Of a DNA stretch of 26,300 nt, positions 14,799 to 21,301 are shown in pieces (position 1 is the stretch's first letter; each line of letters begins with the position of its first letter). The notes below the pieces were generated by a model. It was not told the origin of the DNA, made no database searches, and worked only from the letters and a program-made list of their open reading frames with translations. Both the position numbers and the translations under genes were made by a program. The stretch spans positions 1 to 26,300 of the forward strand of contig CAAENE010000183.1 of the NCBI GenBank assembly GCA_900757255.1, in the 5' to 3' direction. The DNA is from Clostridia bacterium. Lineage in GTDB: Bacteria; Bacillota; Clostridia; HGM11514.

Positions 14799-14942
14799 TT
14801 AATCGTTATGCTCCTGATGCAGTTTCCGCTTTAAAATCATGGTAATATAGGCGGAAAGGGACAGGCCGATACTCTTAGCCTTCTGTTCGATTTGCTTTTT
14901 AAACTCTTCGTCCACACGGATATGTATCAGTTTATCCTTCAT
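14799..14942 (-). CDS. Small ribbon-helix-helix regulator (Arc/CopG or antitoxin-like)
   Basis: This 47-aa protein reads MKDKLIHIRVDEEF, a beta strand typical of ribbon-helix-helix proteins, followed by KKQIEQKAKSIGLSLSAYI and TMILKRKL helices. The length and pattern match Arc/CopG-type or RelB/DinJ-type antitoxins. It starts at ATG 14942, with AGGAGA eight bases upstream. A near-perfect promoter contains a palindrome that could be its own operator. No toxin-like gene follows: the next gene on this strand is the MMPL transporter, 122 nt away. It could be an orphan antitoxin remnant or a regulator of the transporter operon. Function is inferred only from fold. Confidence 0.8.
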   Translation of the reverse strand: MKDKLIHIRVDEEFKKQIEQKAKSIGLSLSAYITMILKRKLHQEHND

Positions 14943-14973
14943 GATTTTTATCTCCTATCGTTTAATGGGATAA

Positions 14974-15002
14974 ATTGTATCACAATGTATATACAATGTC
15001 AA
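14974..15002 (-). promoter_or_regulatory. Consensus sigma-A promoter with palindromic operator for the RHH gene
   Basis: Minus strand: -35 TTGACA (14997-15002), a 17-bp spacer, -10 TACAAT (14974-14979). The spacer holds a perfect 10-bp palindrome TGTATATACA (14986-14995) with ACATTGT repeats around it, a likely repressor site. Confidence 0.8.
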
Positions 15003-15029
15003 CACAAATGATACTTTGGATATAGACAA

Positions 15030-15057
15030 AAAAACCGGGAATACATTCCGGTTTTTA
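15030..15057 (-). terminator. Terminator-like hairpin downstream of the tRNA region
   Basis: AACCGG/CCGGTT with a short inner pairing, followed on the minus strand by seven T. It separates the RHH promoter from whatever reads through the tRNA. The stretch 15061-15219 between this and the tRNA terminator shows no convincing gene. Confidence 0.6.
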
Positions 15058-15219
15058 GTAAATATTGAAAATTAAAAAAATTGGCAGCGAAAGCAAAGGC
15101 GGAGAAATAGCCGTTTTTAAGAGACAGCGGGCTGTGAAAGAATTTTTTCCCGAACAGATAATAAAAGTGAACTTTTTAATAAGGAGAAGCAGGAAAGGGA
15201 GAGCCTATGCATTAAAAAC

Positions 15220-15251
15220 AAAACGGTGCAAAGTAAACTTTGCACCGTTTT
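15220..15251 (-). terminator. Terminator of tRNA-Val
   Basis: A 14-bp perfect stem AAAACGGTGCAAAG (15220-15233) / CTTTGCACCGTTTT (15238-15251) starts at the CCA end of the tRNA and is followed on minus by TTTTGTTTTT. Confidence 0.85.
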
Positions 15252-15327
15252 GGTGAAGATGAATGGACTTGAACCATCGACCCCCTGCATGTCAAGCAGG
15301 TACTCTAACCAGCTGAGCTACACCTTC
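15251..15327 (-). tRNA. tRNA-Val (anticodon GAC), CCA encoded
   Basis: On the minus strand the acceptor GAAGGTG (15327-15321) pairs with CATCTTC (15261-15255, one G-U). A D-arm (TAGCTCAGCTGGTTAGAGTA) follows. The anticodon stem CCTGC/GCAGG holds loop TTGACAT with anticodon GAC at 15291-15293. The T-arm loop is TTCAAGT, and the CCA end is encoded after discriminator A. It reads GUC and GUU. No other tRNA is adjacent. Confidence 0.95.
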
Positions 15328-15423
15328 AAAGCTATTCAAATTAAGACAAAAAGAGTTCTATAGATGTATTTCAACACCGAAACCGGCTGTATCTATCGCC
15401 GGATCGTTTTAAAACCGAATTAT

Positions 15424-15452
15424 AGTATAGCAGACAAAGGCAAAAAAGTAAA
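15424..15452 (-). promoter_or_regulatory. Probable tRNA-Val promoter
   Basis: Minus strand: -35 TTTACT (15447-15452), a 17-bp spacer, -10 TATACT (15424-15429), giving a leader of about 85 nt before the tRNA. The rest of 15328-15653 holds the pfkA promoter and short AT-rich inverted repeats, no gene. Confidence 0.5.
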
Positions 15453-15565
15453 GAGTTTTTTTCGAAAACGGTTGAAATTCTATATAATCCGCATAGAATT
15501 TAGTATAGAAAAGAATAAATGCGGTAAGAATGCGGGTTTGCCCAAATAGAAATATGAAAAATATG

Positions 15566-15594
15566 TTGCTTTTTCCCTGAGTTTATTATAAAAT
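15566..15594 (+). promoter_or_regulatory. Sigma-A promoter of pfkA-pgsA
   Basis: -35 TTGCTT (15566-15571), a 17-bp spacer, -10 TAAAAT (15589-15594). The leader to the pfkA ATG is about 50 nt. Confidence 0.55.
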
Positions 15595-15653
15595 GGAAAA
15601 GACAATAAGGTTGATTGAATATGATAATGTGTTAACAGACGGAGGGTTGCTTT

Positions 15654-16628
15654 ATGGAAGAAAAGATACAGACAATAGGCGTATTGACCAGCGGAGGCGA
15701 CGCACCGGGAATGAACGCGGCACTGCGTGCGGTAGTTCGGACCGGCATCAACGCGGGATTTAAAGTGATGGGTATACGGCGGGGATACGCCGGTTTGCTG
15801 TCCGGCGACATAGAGGAGATGAGCCTGCGGTCGGTATCAGATATCCTGCACCGGGGCGGTACAATACTGCAAACGGCGAGAAGTGCAGAATTTGCAACTG
15901 AAGCGGGTGTAGATAAAGCAATCTCCATGGCAAAGGTATTTGGAATACACGGGCTGGTGGTAATCGGGGGAGACGGTTCCTTCCGCGGCGCACGGGACCT
16001 GTCGCTGAAAGGACTTCCAACGGTCGGGATTCCGGGAACGATCGATAACGATATCGGCTGCACTGATTATTGCATCGGATATGACACAGCGCTCAATACG
16101 GTCATGGAGGCGGTGGATAAAATCCGCGACACAGCGACTTCCCATCAGAGGGGGAGCGTGGTAGAAGTAATGGGCCGCCATGCCGGGCATATAGCTCTTA
16201 ATATCTGTGTTGCAAATGGCGCCGAGGCTGTCATCATACCAGAAAAGCCGTTTGACTTTGACCGGGATATCATCCGTCCGATTATCGAAGGGAAACACAG
16301 GGGTAAAAAGCATTATATCATTATACTGGCGGAGGGCAGCGGCAGTGGAATTGAGCTGGCTTCCCGGATAGAAGAAATTACCGGTGTGGAAACGCGGGCA
16401 ACCGTGCTTGGCCATGTGCAGCGGGGCGGAAGCCCGTCGGTTCGGGACAGGGTCATTGCCAGCAAAATGGGGGCAAAAGCGGTAGAACTGCTCAAAGAAG
16501 GAATCGGAAACCGAGTTGTGGCACAGGTCAATAATAAGATAACTGATTTTGATATATTAGAAGGCCTCAGTATGGAAAAAACCATTGACGAGGACCTGTA
16601 TGAGCTTGCTAAGATATTGGCGCTGTAA
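15654..16628 (+). CDS. pfkA: ATP-dependent 6-phosphofructokinase
   Basis: This 324-aa enzyme phosphorylates fructose 6-phosphate to fructose 1,6-bisphosphate in glycolysis. It has the group I bacterial length and all main motifs: TSGGDAPGMNA near residue 12, the ATP-binding GGDGS at 105-109, PGTIDND at 127-133 with the catalytic Asp, MGRHAGH near 174, EGSG near 227 and the HVQRGG turn near 254. Gly before TIDND (not Lys) and the GGDGS form mark the ATP-dependent rather than the PPi-dependent type. GGAGGG lies seven bases upstream of ATG. It is followed after 23 nt by pgsA, so glycolysis and phospholipid synthesis share a transcript here. Confidence 0.97.
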   Translation: MEEKIQTIGVLTSGGDAPGMNAALRAVVRTGINAGFKVMGIRRGYAGLLSGDIEEMSLRSVSDILHRGGTILQTARSAEFATEAGVDKAISMAKVFGIHGLVVIGGDGSFRGARDLSLKGLPTVGIPGTIDNDIGCTDYCIGYDTALNTVMEAVDKIRDTATSHQRGSVVEVMGRHAGHIALNICVANGAEAVIIPEKPFDFDRDIIRPIIEGKHRGKKHYIIILAEGSGSGIELASRIEEITGVETRATVLGHVQRGGSPSVRDRVIASKMGAKAVELLKEGIGNRVVAQVNNKITDFDILEGLSMEKTIDEDLYELAKILAL

Positions 16629-16651
16629 GAAATTCTTGAAGGAGCGGGTAT

Positions 16652-17194
16652 ATGCTGCCTAATATTATTACAAGCATTCGGATACTGTTTGTGCCGTTAT
16701 TTATCTACGTATATTTTATGGACAGTCCCAATCGTCTCTATTATGCAATTGGGGTACTGGTATTGTCCGCACTGACTGATATTCTGGATGGCTATCTTGC
16801 GAGAAAACTAAATATGATAACCAGGATAGGGCAGGTGCTGGATCCGCTTGTGGATAAAGCGGTGCAGCTGACTGTAGCAGTCTGCCTGACGATAGACGAT
16901 ATCATTCCCCGCTGGGTATTTGGCATTATTATTGCAAAAGAACTGAGTATGGTGATTGGCGGGTCATTTCTGTTTAAGAGAAAGGTTACCGTTAGTGCAA
17001 GCTGGTATGGAAAGCTGGCGACAGTGGTATTTTATGTTGCAGTCGTTGTAATGATATTTACCAGCGAATACCGAAATGCAGTCCTAAATATTGTATTAAC
17101 AACAATCATACTGTTAAGTACACTGTTTGCACTTGTGATGTATTTCTGGAATTTCAAGGATGACCTTCGGGAACAGGTCAGACAGAGGGAATAA
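16652..17194 (+). CDS. pgsA: CDP-diacylglycerol-glycerol-3-phosphate 3-phosphatidyltransferase
   Basis: This 180-aa integral membrane enzyme makes phosphatidylglycerol phosphate from CDP-diacylglycerol and glycerol 3-phosphate. The CDP-alcohol phosphotransferase signature is complete: D46-G47-x2-A50-R51-x8-G60-x3-D64-x3-D68. The N-terminal LPNIITSIRILFVPLF and several hydrophobic helices to the end match PgsA. A related CDP-alcohol transferase cannot be excluded, but length and N-terminus favour PgsA. AAGGAG stands seven bases upstream of ATG. It is the second gene of the pfkA transcript, which ends at the terminator at 17356. Confidence 0.92.
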   Translation: MLPNIITSIRILFVPLFIYVYFMDSPNRLYYAIGVLVLSALTDILDGYLARKLNMITRIGQVLDPLVDKAVQLTVAVCLTIDDIIPRWVFGIIIAKELSMVIGGSFLFKRKVTVSASWYGKLATVVFYVAVVVMIFTSEYRNAVLNIVLTTIILLSTLFALVMYFWNFKDDLREQVRQRE

Positions 17195-17200
17195 AAATAT

Positions 17201-17291
17201 AACCTCGCTGATATGTCCCCCACCTCTATAGGTGGCGGGTTCCGCTTCATAGAGCCGGGCGGTGGGCATATATCCCCCGCTTCGCGAGGTT
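17201..17291. repeat. Composite palindromic element (AACCTCGC ... GCGAGGTT)
   Basis: Terminal inverted repeats AACCTCGC (17201-17208) and GCGAGGTT (17284-17291) enclose further nested pairs: ATATG/CATAT, CCCACC/GGTGGG, CCACC/GGTGG and CTCTAT/ATAGAG. It is GC-rich compared with its surroundings and starts seven bases after the pgsA stop. It looks like a MITE or REP-type element, perhaps a relict end of an IS200/IS605-type element; no transposase is present. Confidence 0.5.
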
Positions 17292-17298
17292 GAAACGC

Positions 17299-17346
17299 CA
17301 TTTAGGAAGTTTTTGTGCTTGATGCACAAAAACTCTTAATGGAATC
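17299..17346. repeat. Hairpin element bounded by GGAA and sharing a 17-mer with position 246
   Basis: CCATT (17299-17303) and AATGG (17338-17342) enclose an 11-bp stem AGTTTTTGTGC/GCACAAAAACT. The sequence right after, GGAATCTTGTTATAACC (17341-17357), is identical to 246-262. At 242 the same flank reads TTTAGGAATCTTG without the hairpin. Confidence 0.55.
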
Positions 17347-17355
17347 TTGTTATAA

Positions 17356-17383
17356 CCCTGAACGGATTTCGTTCAGGGTTTTT
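17356..17383 (+). terminator. Intrinsic terminator of pfkA-pgsA
   Basis: Stem CCCTGAACG / CGTTCAGGG with loop GATTT, followed by TTTTTG. Confidence 0.9.
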
Positions 17384-17476
17384 GAATACTTATGATAAAA
17401 AGAGAATTTAGATAGTAGTTTTGCATGATACACATATTGGTTCAAAAATGATTATCTGAATAAGAAAAAAGCCGCG

Positions 17477-17962
17477 TTATTTCTGTAACAAGTCTGAGCC
17501 TAACAGCTGAACAAATTTATCAATATTTTCAGTTAGAATGCCGCCGCTGGATAAATTGTGGGATTTTGCCGCAGCTTTTATAAAAAATCGGTCAAAACCG
17601 CGCAGCCGGGCCGGATCAAGTATACCGCCAAAGCAGCTTTTTAGAGTACAATGCTTTAATAGCGCGCGGTCAAAATTGGTGTCGAAATAATTTTGAGCAT
17701 GTTCCGCAAAACTGCAGCAGAGAAAGAGAGAGACATCTTTGGTGAGCAGAAAAGTTTTATTTTTTTCACAGAAATTTTTGATTTTGTTATTTACCCGCCC
17801 CATACGAATGGGACTGCCGACAATAATCCGGTCAAACTGAGACAGCACTACATGCTCATTGATTTGATGAACCGCAATCGTGCCCGGCAGCTTATCAGAT
17901 AAAAGAGAAGCGCAATGTTTTGTAGAACCATATTTTGTTGCATATAAGATCAATGTTTTCAT
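17477..17962 (-). CDS. Flavodoxin-domain protein
   Basis: This 161-aa protein begins with LILYATKYGSTKHCASLL, the FMN phosphate-binding loop of flavodoxin-like proteins, followed by the IIVGSPIRMGRVNNKIKNF segment characteristic of the HemG-like/Flavodoxin_5 group rather than electron-transfer flavodoxins. Several Cys (in LFLCCSF and near HCTLKSCFGG) are spread through the second half. It may be an FMN-dependent redox protein in the cytoplasm; a protoporphyrinogen oxidase role is not supported by neighbours. I start it at ATG 17962 with GAGGT five bases upstream. Upstream lies a perfect 36-bp palindrome, suggesting repressor control, and beyond that Veg on the same strand. Confidence 0.8.
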   Translation of the reverse strand: MKTLILYATKYGSTKHCASLLSDKLPGTIAVHQINEHVVLSQFDRIIVGSPIRMGRVNNKIKNFCEKNKTFLLTKDVSLFLCCSFAEHAQNYFDTNFDRALLKHCTLKSCFGGILDPARLRGFDRFFIKAAAKSHNLSSGGILTENIDKFVQLLGSDLLQK

Positions 17963-17981
17963 AGCATACCTCAATAAAGAA

Positions 17982-18017
17982 ATATGCTATAATAAACAAT
18001 TGTTTATTATAGCATAT
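17982..18017. promoter_or_regulatory. Perfect 36-bp palindrome upstream of the flavodoxin gene
   Basis: The left half ATATGCTATAATAAACAA is followed directly by its exact reverse complement. The centre is CAATTG; each half contains a TATAAT/ATTATA. No T-run follows, so a terminator is unlikely. Best read as the operator of a TetR/MarR-type dimer covering the -10 region of the flavodoxin gene. The regulator gene is not in this window. Confidence 0.75.
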
Positions 18018-18029
18018 CAACAACTTCAA

Positions 18030-18275
18030 TTACTTACAGATCGAAAGCTCGACCGTCCTGGTCAGTATATCGGTATAGCTGTAAGAAACTTTTCTGGTTT
18101 CATTGTTTAATAAAGTGTCAGTTACCCTGATAACAAATATACTTGGATAGGTGCTTTCAATAACGCCTACTGTGGTGCTGCATTTCTTTTTACCCCGGTT
18201 GGTAATAATTTTAACATTTTTACCAATATTACCTTCCAAGCGGTTTTTAATTTCCGCAAGACCTGCCTGTGTCAC
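18030..18275 (-). CDS. veg: Veg family protein
   Basis: This 81-aa protein matches Veg (DUF1021): GLAEIKNRLEGNIGKNVKI, then RGKKKCSTTVGVIESTYPSIFVI, then VSYSYTDILTRTVEL. Veg is conserved in Firmicutes, highly transcribed in Bacillus, and linked there to biofilm matrix control; its biochemical role is unknown. The start is GTG at 18275, set by GAGGTG six bases upstream. In Bacillus it lies near the origin, and here gyrB/gyrA are also in the window, though dnaA is not. Downstream on the same strand is the flavodoxin gene, separated by the 36-bp palindrome. Confidence 0.92.
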   Translation of the reverse strand: MTQAGLAEIKNRLEGNIGKNVKIITNRGKKKCSTTVGVIESTYPSIFVIRVTDTLLNNETRKVSYSYTDILTRTVELSICK

Positions 18276-18404
18276 CTATATCACCTCATCTCAATTTAGA
18301 TATAGTATACCACATTGTAACAATTTTGTAAAGAAAAATTTAGGCAAATTCAATAAATTGTACATATATTGTGGATAGGAGAGTGTGGGACACCAGAGCC
18401 TGTC

Positions 18405-18433
18405 TTGAACAGTGCAGGAGAGTATGGTACAAT
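18405..18433 (+). promoter_or_regulatory. Sigma-A promoter of the cysteine-synthase-type gene
   Basis: -35 TTGAAC (18405-18410), a 17-bp spacer, -10 TACAAT (18428-18433). A palindrome AATAACTG-TAAA-CAGTTATT (18431-18450) overlaps the -10 and start point and could be an operator. Confidence 0.75.
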
Positions 18434-18548
18434 AACTGTAAACAGTTATTATACGTTGAACTAATGCGCCGCCGAACTTTTCCTCGCGTTGCTCGGAAAC
18501 GGCGATGCGCAATTGTACCACAAATCCTTCGAATTTGTGGTACAATAA
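18426..18548 (+). other. Structured leader of the cysK-type gene, bounded by a 10-bp direct repeat
   Basis: After the operator-like palindrome come two strong hairpins. One pairs TGCGC-CGCCG (18465-18474) with CGGCG-AT-GCGCA (18500-18511). The other is a 14-bp perfect stem ATTGTACCACAAAT / ATTTGTGGTACAAT (18512-18525, 18533-18546). GGTACAATAA occurs at both ends (18426-18435, 18539-18548). No T-run follows either stem. I see no T-box or SAM-riboswitch consensus. The remainder of the 18276-18579 gap is AT-rich without a gene. Confidence 0.6.
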
Positions 18549-18579
18549 ATAGTATGAATTCATAGATAGGGGTAGAAAG

Positions 18580-19473
18580 ATGAGAGAGACAATACTGGAC
18601 GCAATCGGAAATACACCGCTGGTGCGGCTAAACCGGGTGAATCCATACGGAGAGGTGCAGATGCTGGCGAAGGTGGAAGGGTTCAACCCGACAGGTTCGA
18701 TCAAGGATCGCATCGCCCTCTATATGGTCAACCAGGCTGAAGCAGAAGGTACACTACGGAAAGGAAAAACCATTATAGAGGCAACGTCAGGGAATACCGG
18801 GATATCGCTTGCCATGATAGGCCGCGTCAAAGGATATGATGTTGAGGTGGTGATGAGCGAGGCGGTTTCGGTGGAACGGCGTAAAATGATAGGAGCGTTT
18901 GGCGCGAAGGTGACCCTGACGCCAAAAGAGGAGGGAACGGACGGCGCGATCCGGAAGGTGAAACAGCTGTTAGCAAAATATCCTGACAAATATTTCTGTA
19001 CCGACCAGTTTTCAAATCGGTACAATAAGCTTGCCCATTACCGGACGACCGCTGAGGAAATCTGGCAGCAGACAAAGGGAACAGTGACCCACATAGTATC
19101 CGCACTGGGGACCAGCGGAACGATTATGGGGGTCGGAATGGGGCTGAAGGAACATAACGATAAAATCCAGATCATAGAGGCACAGCCGGTGAAAGGGCAT
19201 TACATACAGGGGCTCAAAAATATGGAAGAGGCCATCGTTCCGGCGATTTATAATGAAAAAGCAATTGACCGGCATATCATGATTGATACGGAGGAAGCAT
19301 TTGAAATGGCCCGCCGGATTGTGCGGGAAGAAGGCATTTTTGTCGGGATGAGCAGCGGAGCGGCCATGCTTGCGGCGTTAAAAGCTGCAGAGAGACTCGA
19401 ACAAGGAGTCATGGTCATCATCTTTCCTGATAGGGGAGAAAAATATCTCAGTACAGATTTATTTCAAATATAG
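18580..19473 (+). CDS. O-acetylserine sulfhydrylase-type cysteine synthase (CysK/CysM family)
   Basis: This 297-aa PLP enzyme belongs to fold-type II. PLP lysine is K42 in TGSIKDR. The substrate loop is TSGNTG (69-74), the phosphate-binding loop GTSGT is near residue 175, and the C-terminal SSGAAMLAAL and DRGEKYLST are intact. It should make cysteine from O-acetylserine and sulfide, or use a related donor. It is slightly short for CysK and close to CysM, so I leave the symbol open. No serine acetyltransferase is adjacent. The start is ATG 18580, with GGGG(T)A five to ten bases upstream. It is monocistronic, with its own promoter, palindrome-rich leader and terminator. Confidence 0.93.
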   Translation: MRETILDAIGNTPLVRLNRVNPYGEVQMLAKVEGFNPTGSIKDRIALYMVNQAEAEGTLRKGKTIIEATSGNTGISLAMIGRVKGYDVEVVMSEAVSVERRKMIGAFGAKVTLTPKEEGTDGAIRKVKQLLAKYPDKYFCTDQFSNRYNKLAHYRTTAEEIWQQTKGTVTHIVSALGTSGTIMGVGMGLKEHNDKIQIIEAQPVKGHYIQGLKNMEEAIVPAIYNEKAIDRHIMIDTEEAFEMARRIVREEGIFVGMSSGAAMLAALKAAERLEQGVMVIIFPDRGEKYLSTDLFQI

Positions 19474-19479
19474 CCGAAG

Positions 19480-19504
19480 AAGCCGCCCCAAAAGAGGGCG
19501 GCTT
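19480..19504 (+). terminator. GC-rich terminator after the cysteine-synthase gene
   Basis: AAGCCGCCC / GGGCGGCTT with a 7-nt loop; the following T-run is short (TTTGCTAATT), so termination may be partial. Confidence 0.7.
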
Positions 19505-19534
19505 TGCTAATTGTAAACAGTCAAAATACAAGCG

Positions 19535-20146
19535 TTAGGACAGGTATGTATCCAGCCAATGTTCTGCAATCAAAGCATGGCCGGCCTGCGTCGGATGAAC
19601 ACCATCGGGCGTCCAGAGGGAGGGATTGCTGACAATGTAGTTCTGTGCAAAAATGCCGTCAAGTGCGATATAGTCTGTCTTAAATTCAAAAGCAAGCTTG
19701 CGGACAACATGGATTTTAGGGTCTAAATCTTCACGCCAAGCGATGCGGTCGGATGGTTCAGGCAGGACAAAGGGTTCCATCAGGATGATGCGCGTGTCGG
19801 GCAGCTTTTGGCGGGTTTCGTTCAGGATAAAGCGATAATCCTCTTCATATTTTTTTGCCGGCGTCGGGTCATTGCTGTCAAAACGACGCCAGCAGTCATT
19901 GATACCAATTAAGATAGAGAGGACATCCGGCTTTAACGCGATGCAATCCTCCTGCCAGCGAGAACGGAGATCGCGAACGCGGTTGCCGCTGATACCGCGG
20001 TTGATAAAAGTCACTTCTTCTTTTGGATTGTTGGCAAGATACATGCTTTTTACAAAATTGGGATAACCGGCTCCGAGGTTATAAAAATCTTCCCGGACGC
20101 GGCCGGCATCAGTGATACTGTCCCCCTGAAATAAGATGGTTTCCAT
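19535..20146 (-). CDS. SGNH/GDSL hydrolase
   Basis: This 203-aa protein has the SGNH blocks in order: block I GDSITD near residue 9 with nucleophilic Ser, block II NRGISGNRVRDL near 49, block III GINDCW near 81 and block V DGVHPT near 185 with the catalytic Asp and His. It is an esterase or lipase, often deacetylating sugars in gut Clostridia; no signal peptide, so cytoplasmic. I start it at ATG 20146 with AGGAGG seven bases upstream; an upstream in-frame ATG at 20185 lacks a site. It has its own promoter and is not part of the queA operon, which ends in a terminator just upstream. Confidence 0.93.
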   Translation of the reverse strand: METILFQGDSITDAGRVREDFYNLGAGYPNFVKSMYLANNPKEEVTFINRGISGNRVRDLRSRWQEDCIALKPDVLSILIGINDCWRRFDSNDPTPAKKYEEDYRFILNETRQKLPDTRIILMEPFVLPEPSDRIAWREDLDPKIHVVRKLAFEFKTDYIALDGIFAQNYIVSNPSLWTPDGVHPTQAGHALIAEHWLDTYLS

Positions 20147-20190
20147 TGGGATTCCTCCTAAAATTTTAATGAAAGATTGTTCCACGAACG

Positions 20191-20218
20191 ATTATAGCAC
20201 CATAGATATAAAAGTCAA
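20191..20218 (-). promoter_or_regulatory. Sigma-A promoter of the SGNH hydrolase gene
   Basis: Minus strand: -35 TTGACT (20213-20218), a 16-bp spacer, -10 TATAAT (20191-20196). An 11-bp inverted repeat GTTCCACGAAC (20179-20189) lies right after the -10 and may be an operator. Confidence 0.65.
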
Positions 20219-20233
20219 TGCAAAAAACAAAAA

Positions 20234-20254
20234 AAGAACCCGGAGAGGGTTCTT
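20234..20254 (-). terminator. Terminator of the spoIID-like/queA operon
   Basis: Stem AAGAACCC (20234-20241) / GGGTTCTT (20247-20254), loop of 5 nt, followed on minus by a long T-run. Confidence 0.9.
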
Positions 20255-20257
20255 CTT

Positions 20258-21283
20258 TTAAAGAATCAGCATAGAATCTCCGAAACTGAAAAAACGGTAT
20301 TTTTCAGCAATTGCCTGCCGGTAGGCGTTCATAATCATGTCCTTATCGGCAAATGCACTGATAAGCATAAGAAGAGTGGACTCAGGCAGGTGAAAATTTG
20401 TGATAAGTGCGTCGATGGATTTTATTTGGTAAGGAGGATAGATAAAAATATCAGTGAAACCGGATTTTGGTGATACGGACCCATCTTCATTGACAACACT
20501 TTCCAGCGTCCGGGTGGAAGTGGTCCCAACAGCAAAAACACGCCCGCCCCTTTTTTTGGTGTCATTTATGATTTTTGCATTTGCTTCATCCAGAATAAAA
20601 TATTCCGAATGCATTTTATGATCTTCAATTTTTTCTTCCTTAACAGGACGAAAGGTTCCAAGACCTACATGGAGAGTAAGCGAGGCAACTTTAATGCCTT
20701 TCGCACGGATTTTATTTAAAAGCTCCGGAGTGAAATGAAGTCCTGCAGTTGGAGCGGCAGCCGAACCGTCGAATTTAGCATAAACAGTCTGATACCGCGT
20801 CTTATCCTCTAACGTTTCAGTAATATAAGGAGGAAGGGGCATATTGCCGAGCTGATCCAGAATTTCCTCAAAAACACCGTCAAAATAGAATTTGACAATG
20901 CGAAGACCACTGTCGATAATCCGCTCGATCTCAGCCGTCAGCTTACCGTTCCCGAACGTGAAACGCGCACCGGGTTTTGCGCGTTTACCGGGCTTTAGCA
21001 TCACTTCCCAATGATCGATATCAAGTCTGCGGAGCAGGACGAATTCAATTTTGCCGCCGCTGCCGCATTTTTCACCGAACAGGCGCGCCGGTATAACCTT
21101 GGTGTCGTTGATCACCAGACAGTCTCCGGAGGATAGATAATCAATGATATCATAAAAATGTTTATGCTCGACCGAGCCGTCTTTTTTATGCAGAACCAGC
21201 AGCCGGGAGTGATCCCGGTGAGATAGCGGATGCTGTGCAATCAGTTCTTTCGGTAAATCGTAGTAAAATTCTTTCAGGTCCAA
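20258..21283 (-). CDS. queA: S-adenosylmethionine:tRNA ribosyltransferase-isomerase
   Basis: This 341-aa cytoplasmic enzyme transfers and isomerises the ribosyl moiety of SAM onto 7-aminomethyl-7-deazaguanine at tRNA position 34 to give epoxyqueuosine. Family segments are clear: FYYDLPKELIAQHP at the start, DCLVINDTKVIPARLFG near residue 54, APTAGLHFTPELL near 178, HVGLGTFRPVK near 205, and DALITNFHLPESTLLMLISAF near 290. The start is TTG at 21283, dictated by GGAGG seven bases upstream. It lies 18 nt downstream of the SpoIID-like gene and shares its transcript. Other queuosine genes (tgt, queG) are not in the window. Confidence 0.96.
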   Translation of the reverse strand: MDLKEFYYDLPKELIAQHPLSHRDHSRLLVLHKKDGSVEHKHFYDIIDYLSSGDCLVINDTKVIPARLFGEKCGSGGKIEFVLLRRLDIDHWEVMLKPGKRAKPGARFTFGNGKLTAEIERIIDSGLRIVKFYFDGVFEEILDQLGNMPLPPYITETLEDKTRYQTVYAKFDGSAAAPTAGLHFTPELLNKIRAKGIKVASLTLHVGLGTFRPVKEEKIEDHKMHSEYFILDEANAKIINDTKKRGGRVFAVGTTSTRTLESVVNEDGSVSPKSGFTDIFIYPPYQIKSIDALITNFHLPESTLLMLISAFADKDMIMNAYRQAIAEKYRFFSFGDSMLIL

Positions 21284-21301
21284 ATGAATGCCTCCAAACG
21301 T

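Noticed and set aside
15065..15256. 63-residue plus-strand frame before the tRNA
   Set aside because: TTG start without a ribosome site, and it runs through the tRNA terminator hairpin; no recognisable domain.
18440..18579. T-box or SAM riboswitch upstream of the cysteine-synthase gene
   Set aside because: No AGGGTGG-ACCGCG core, no S-box conserved segments and no terminator T-run.
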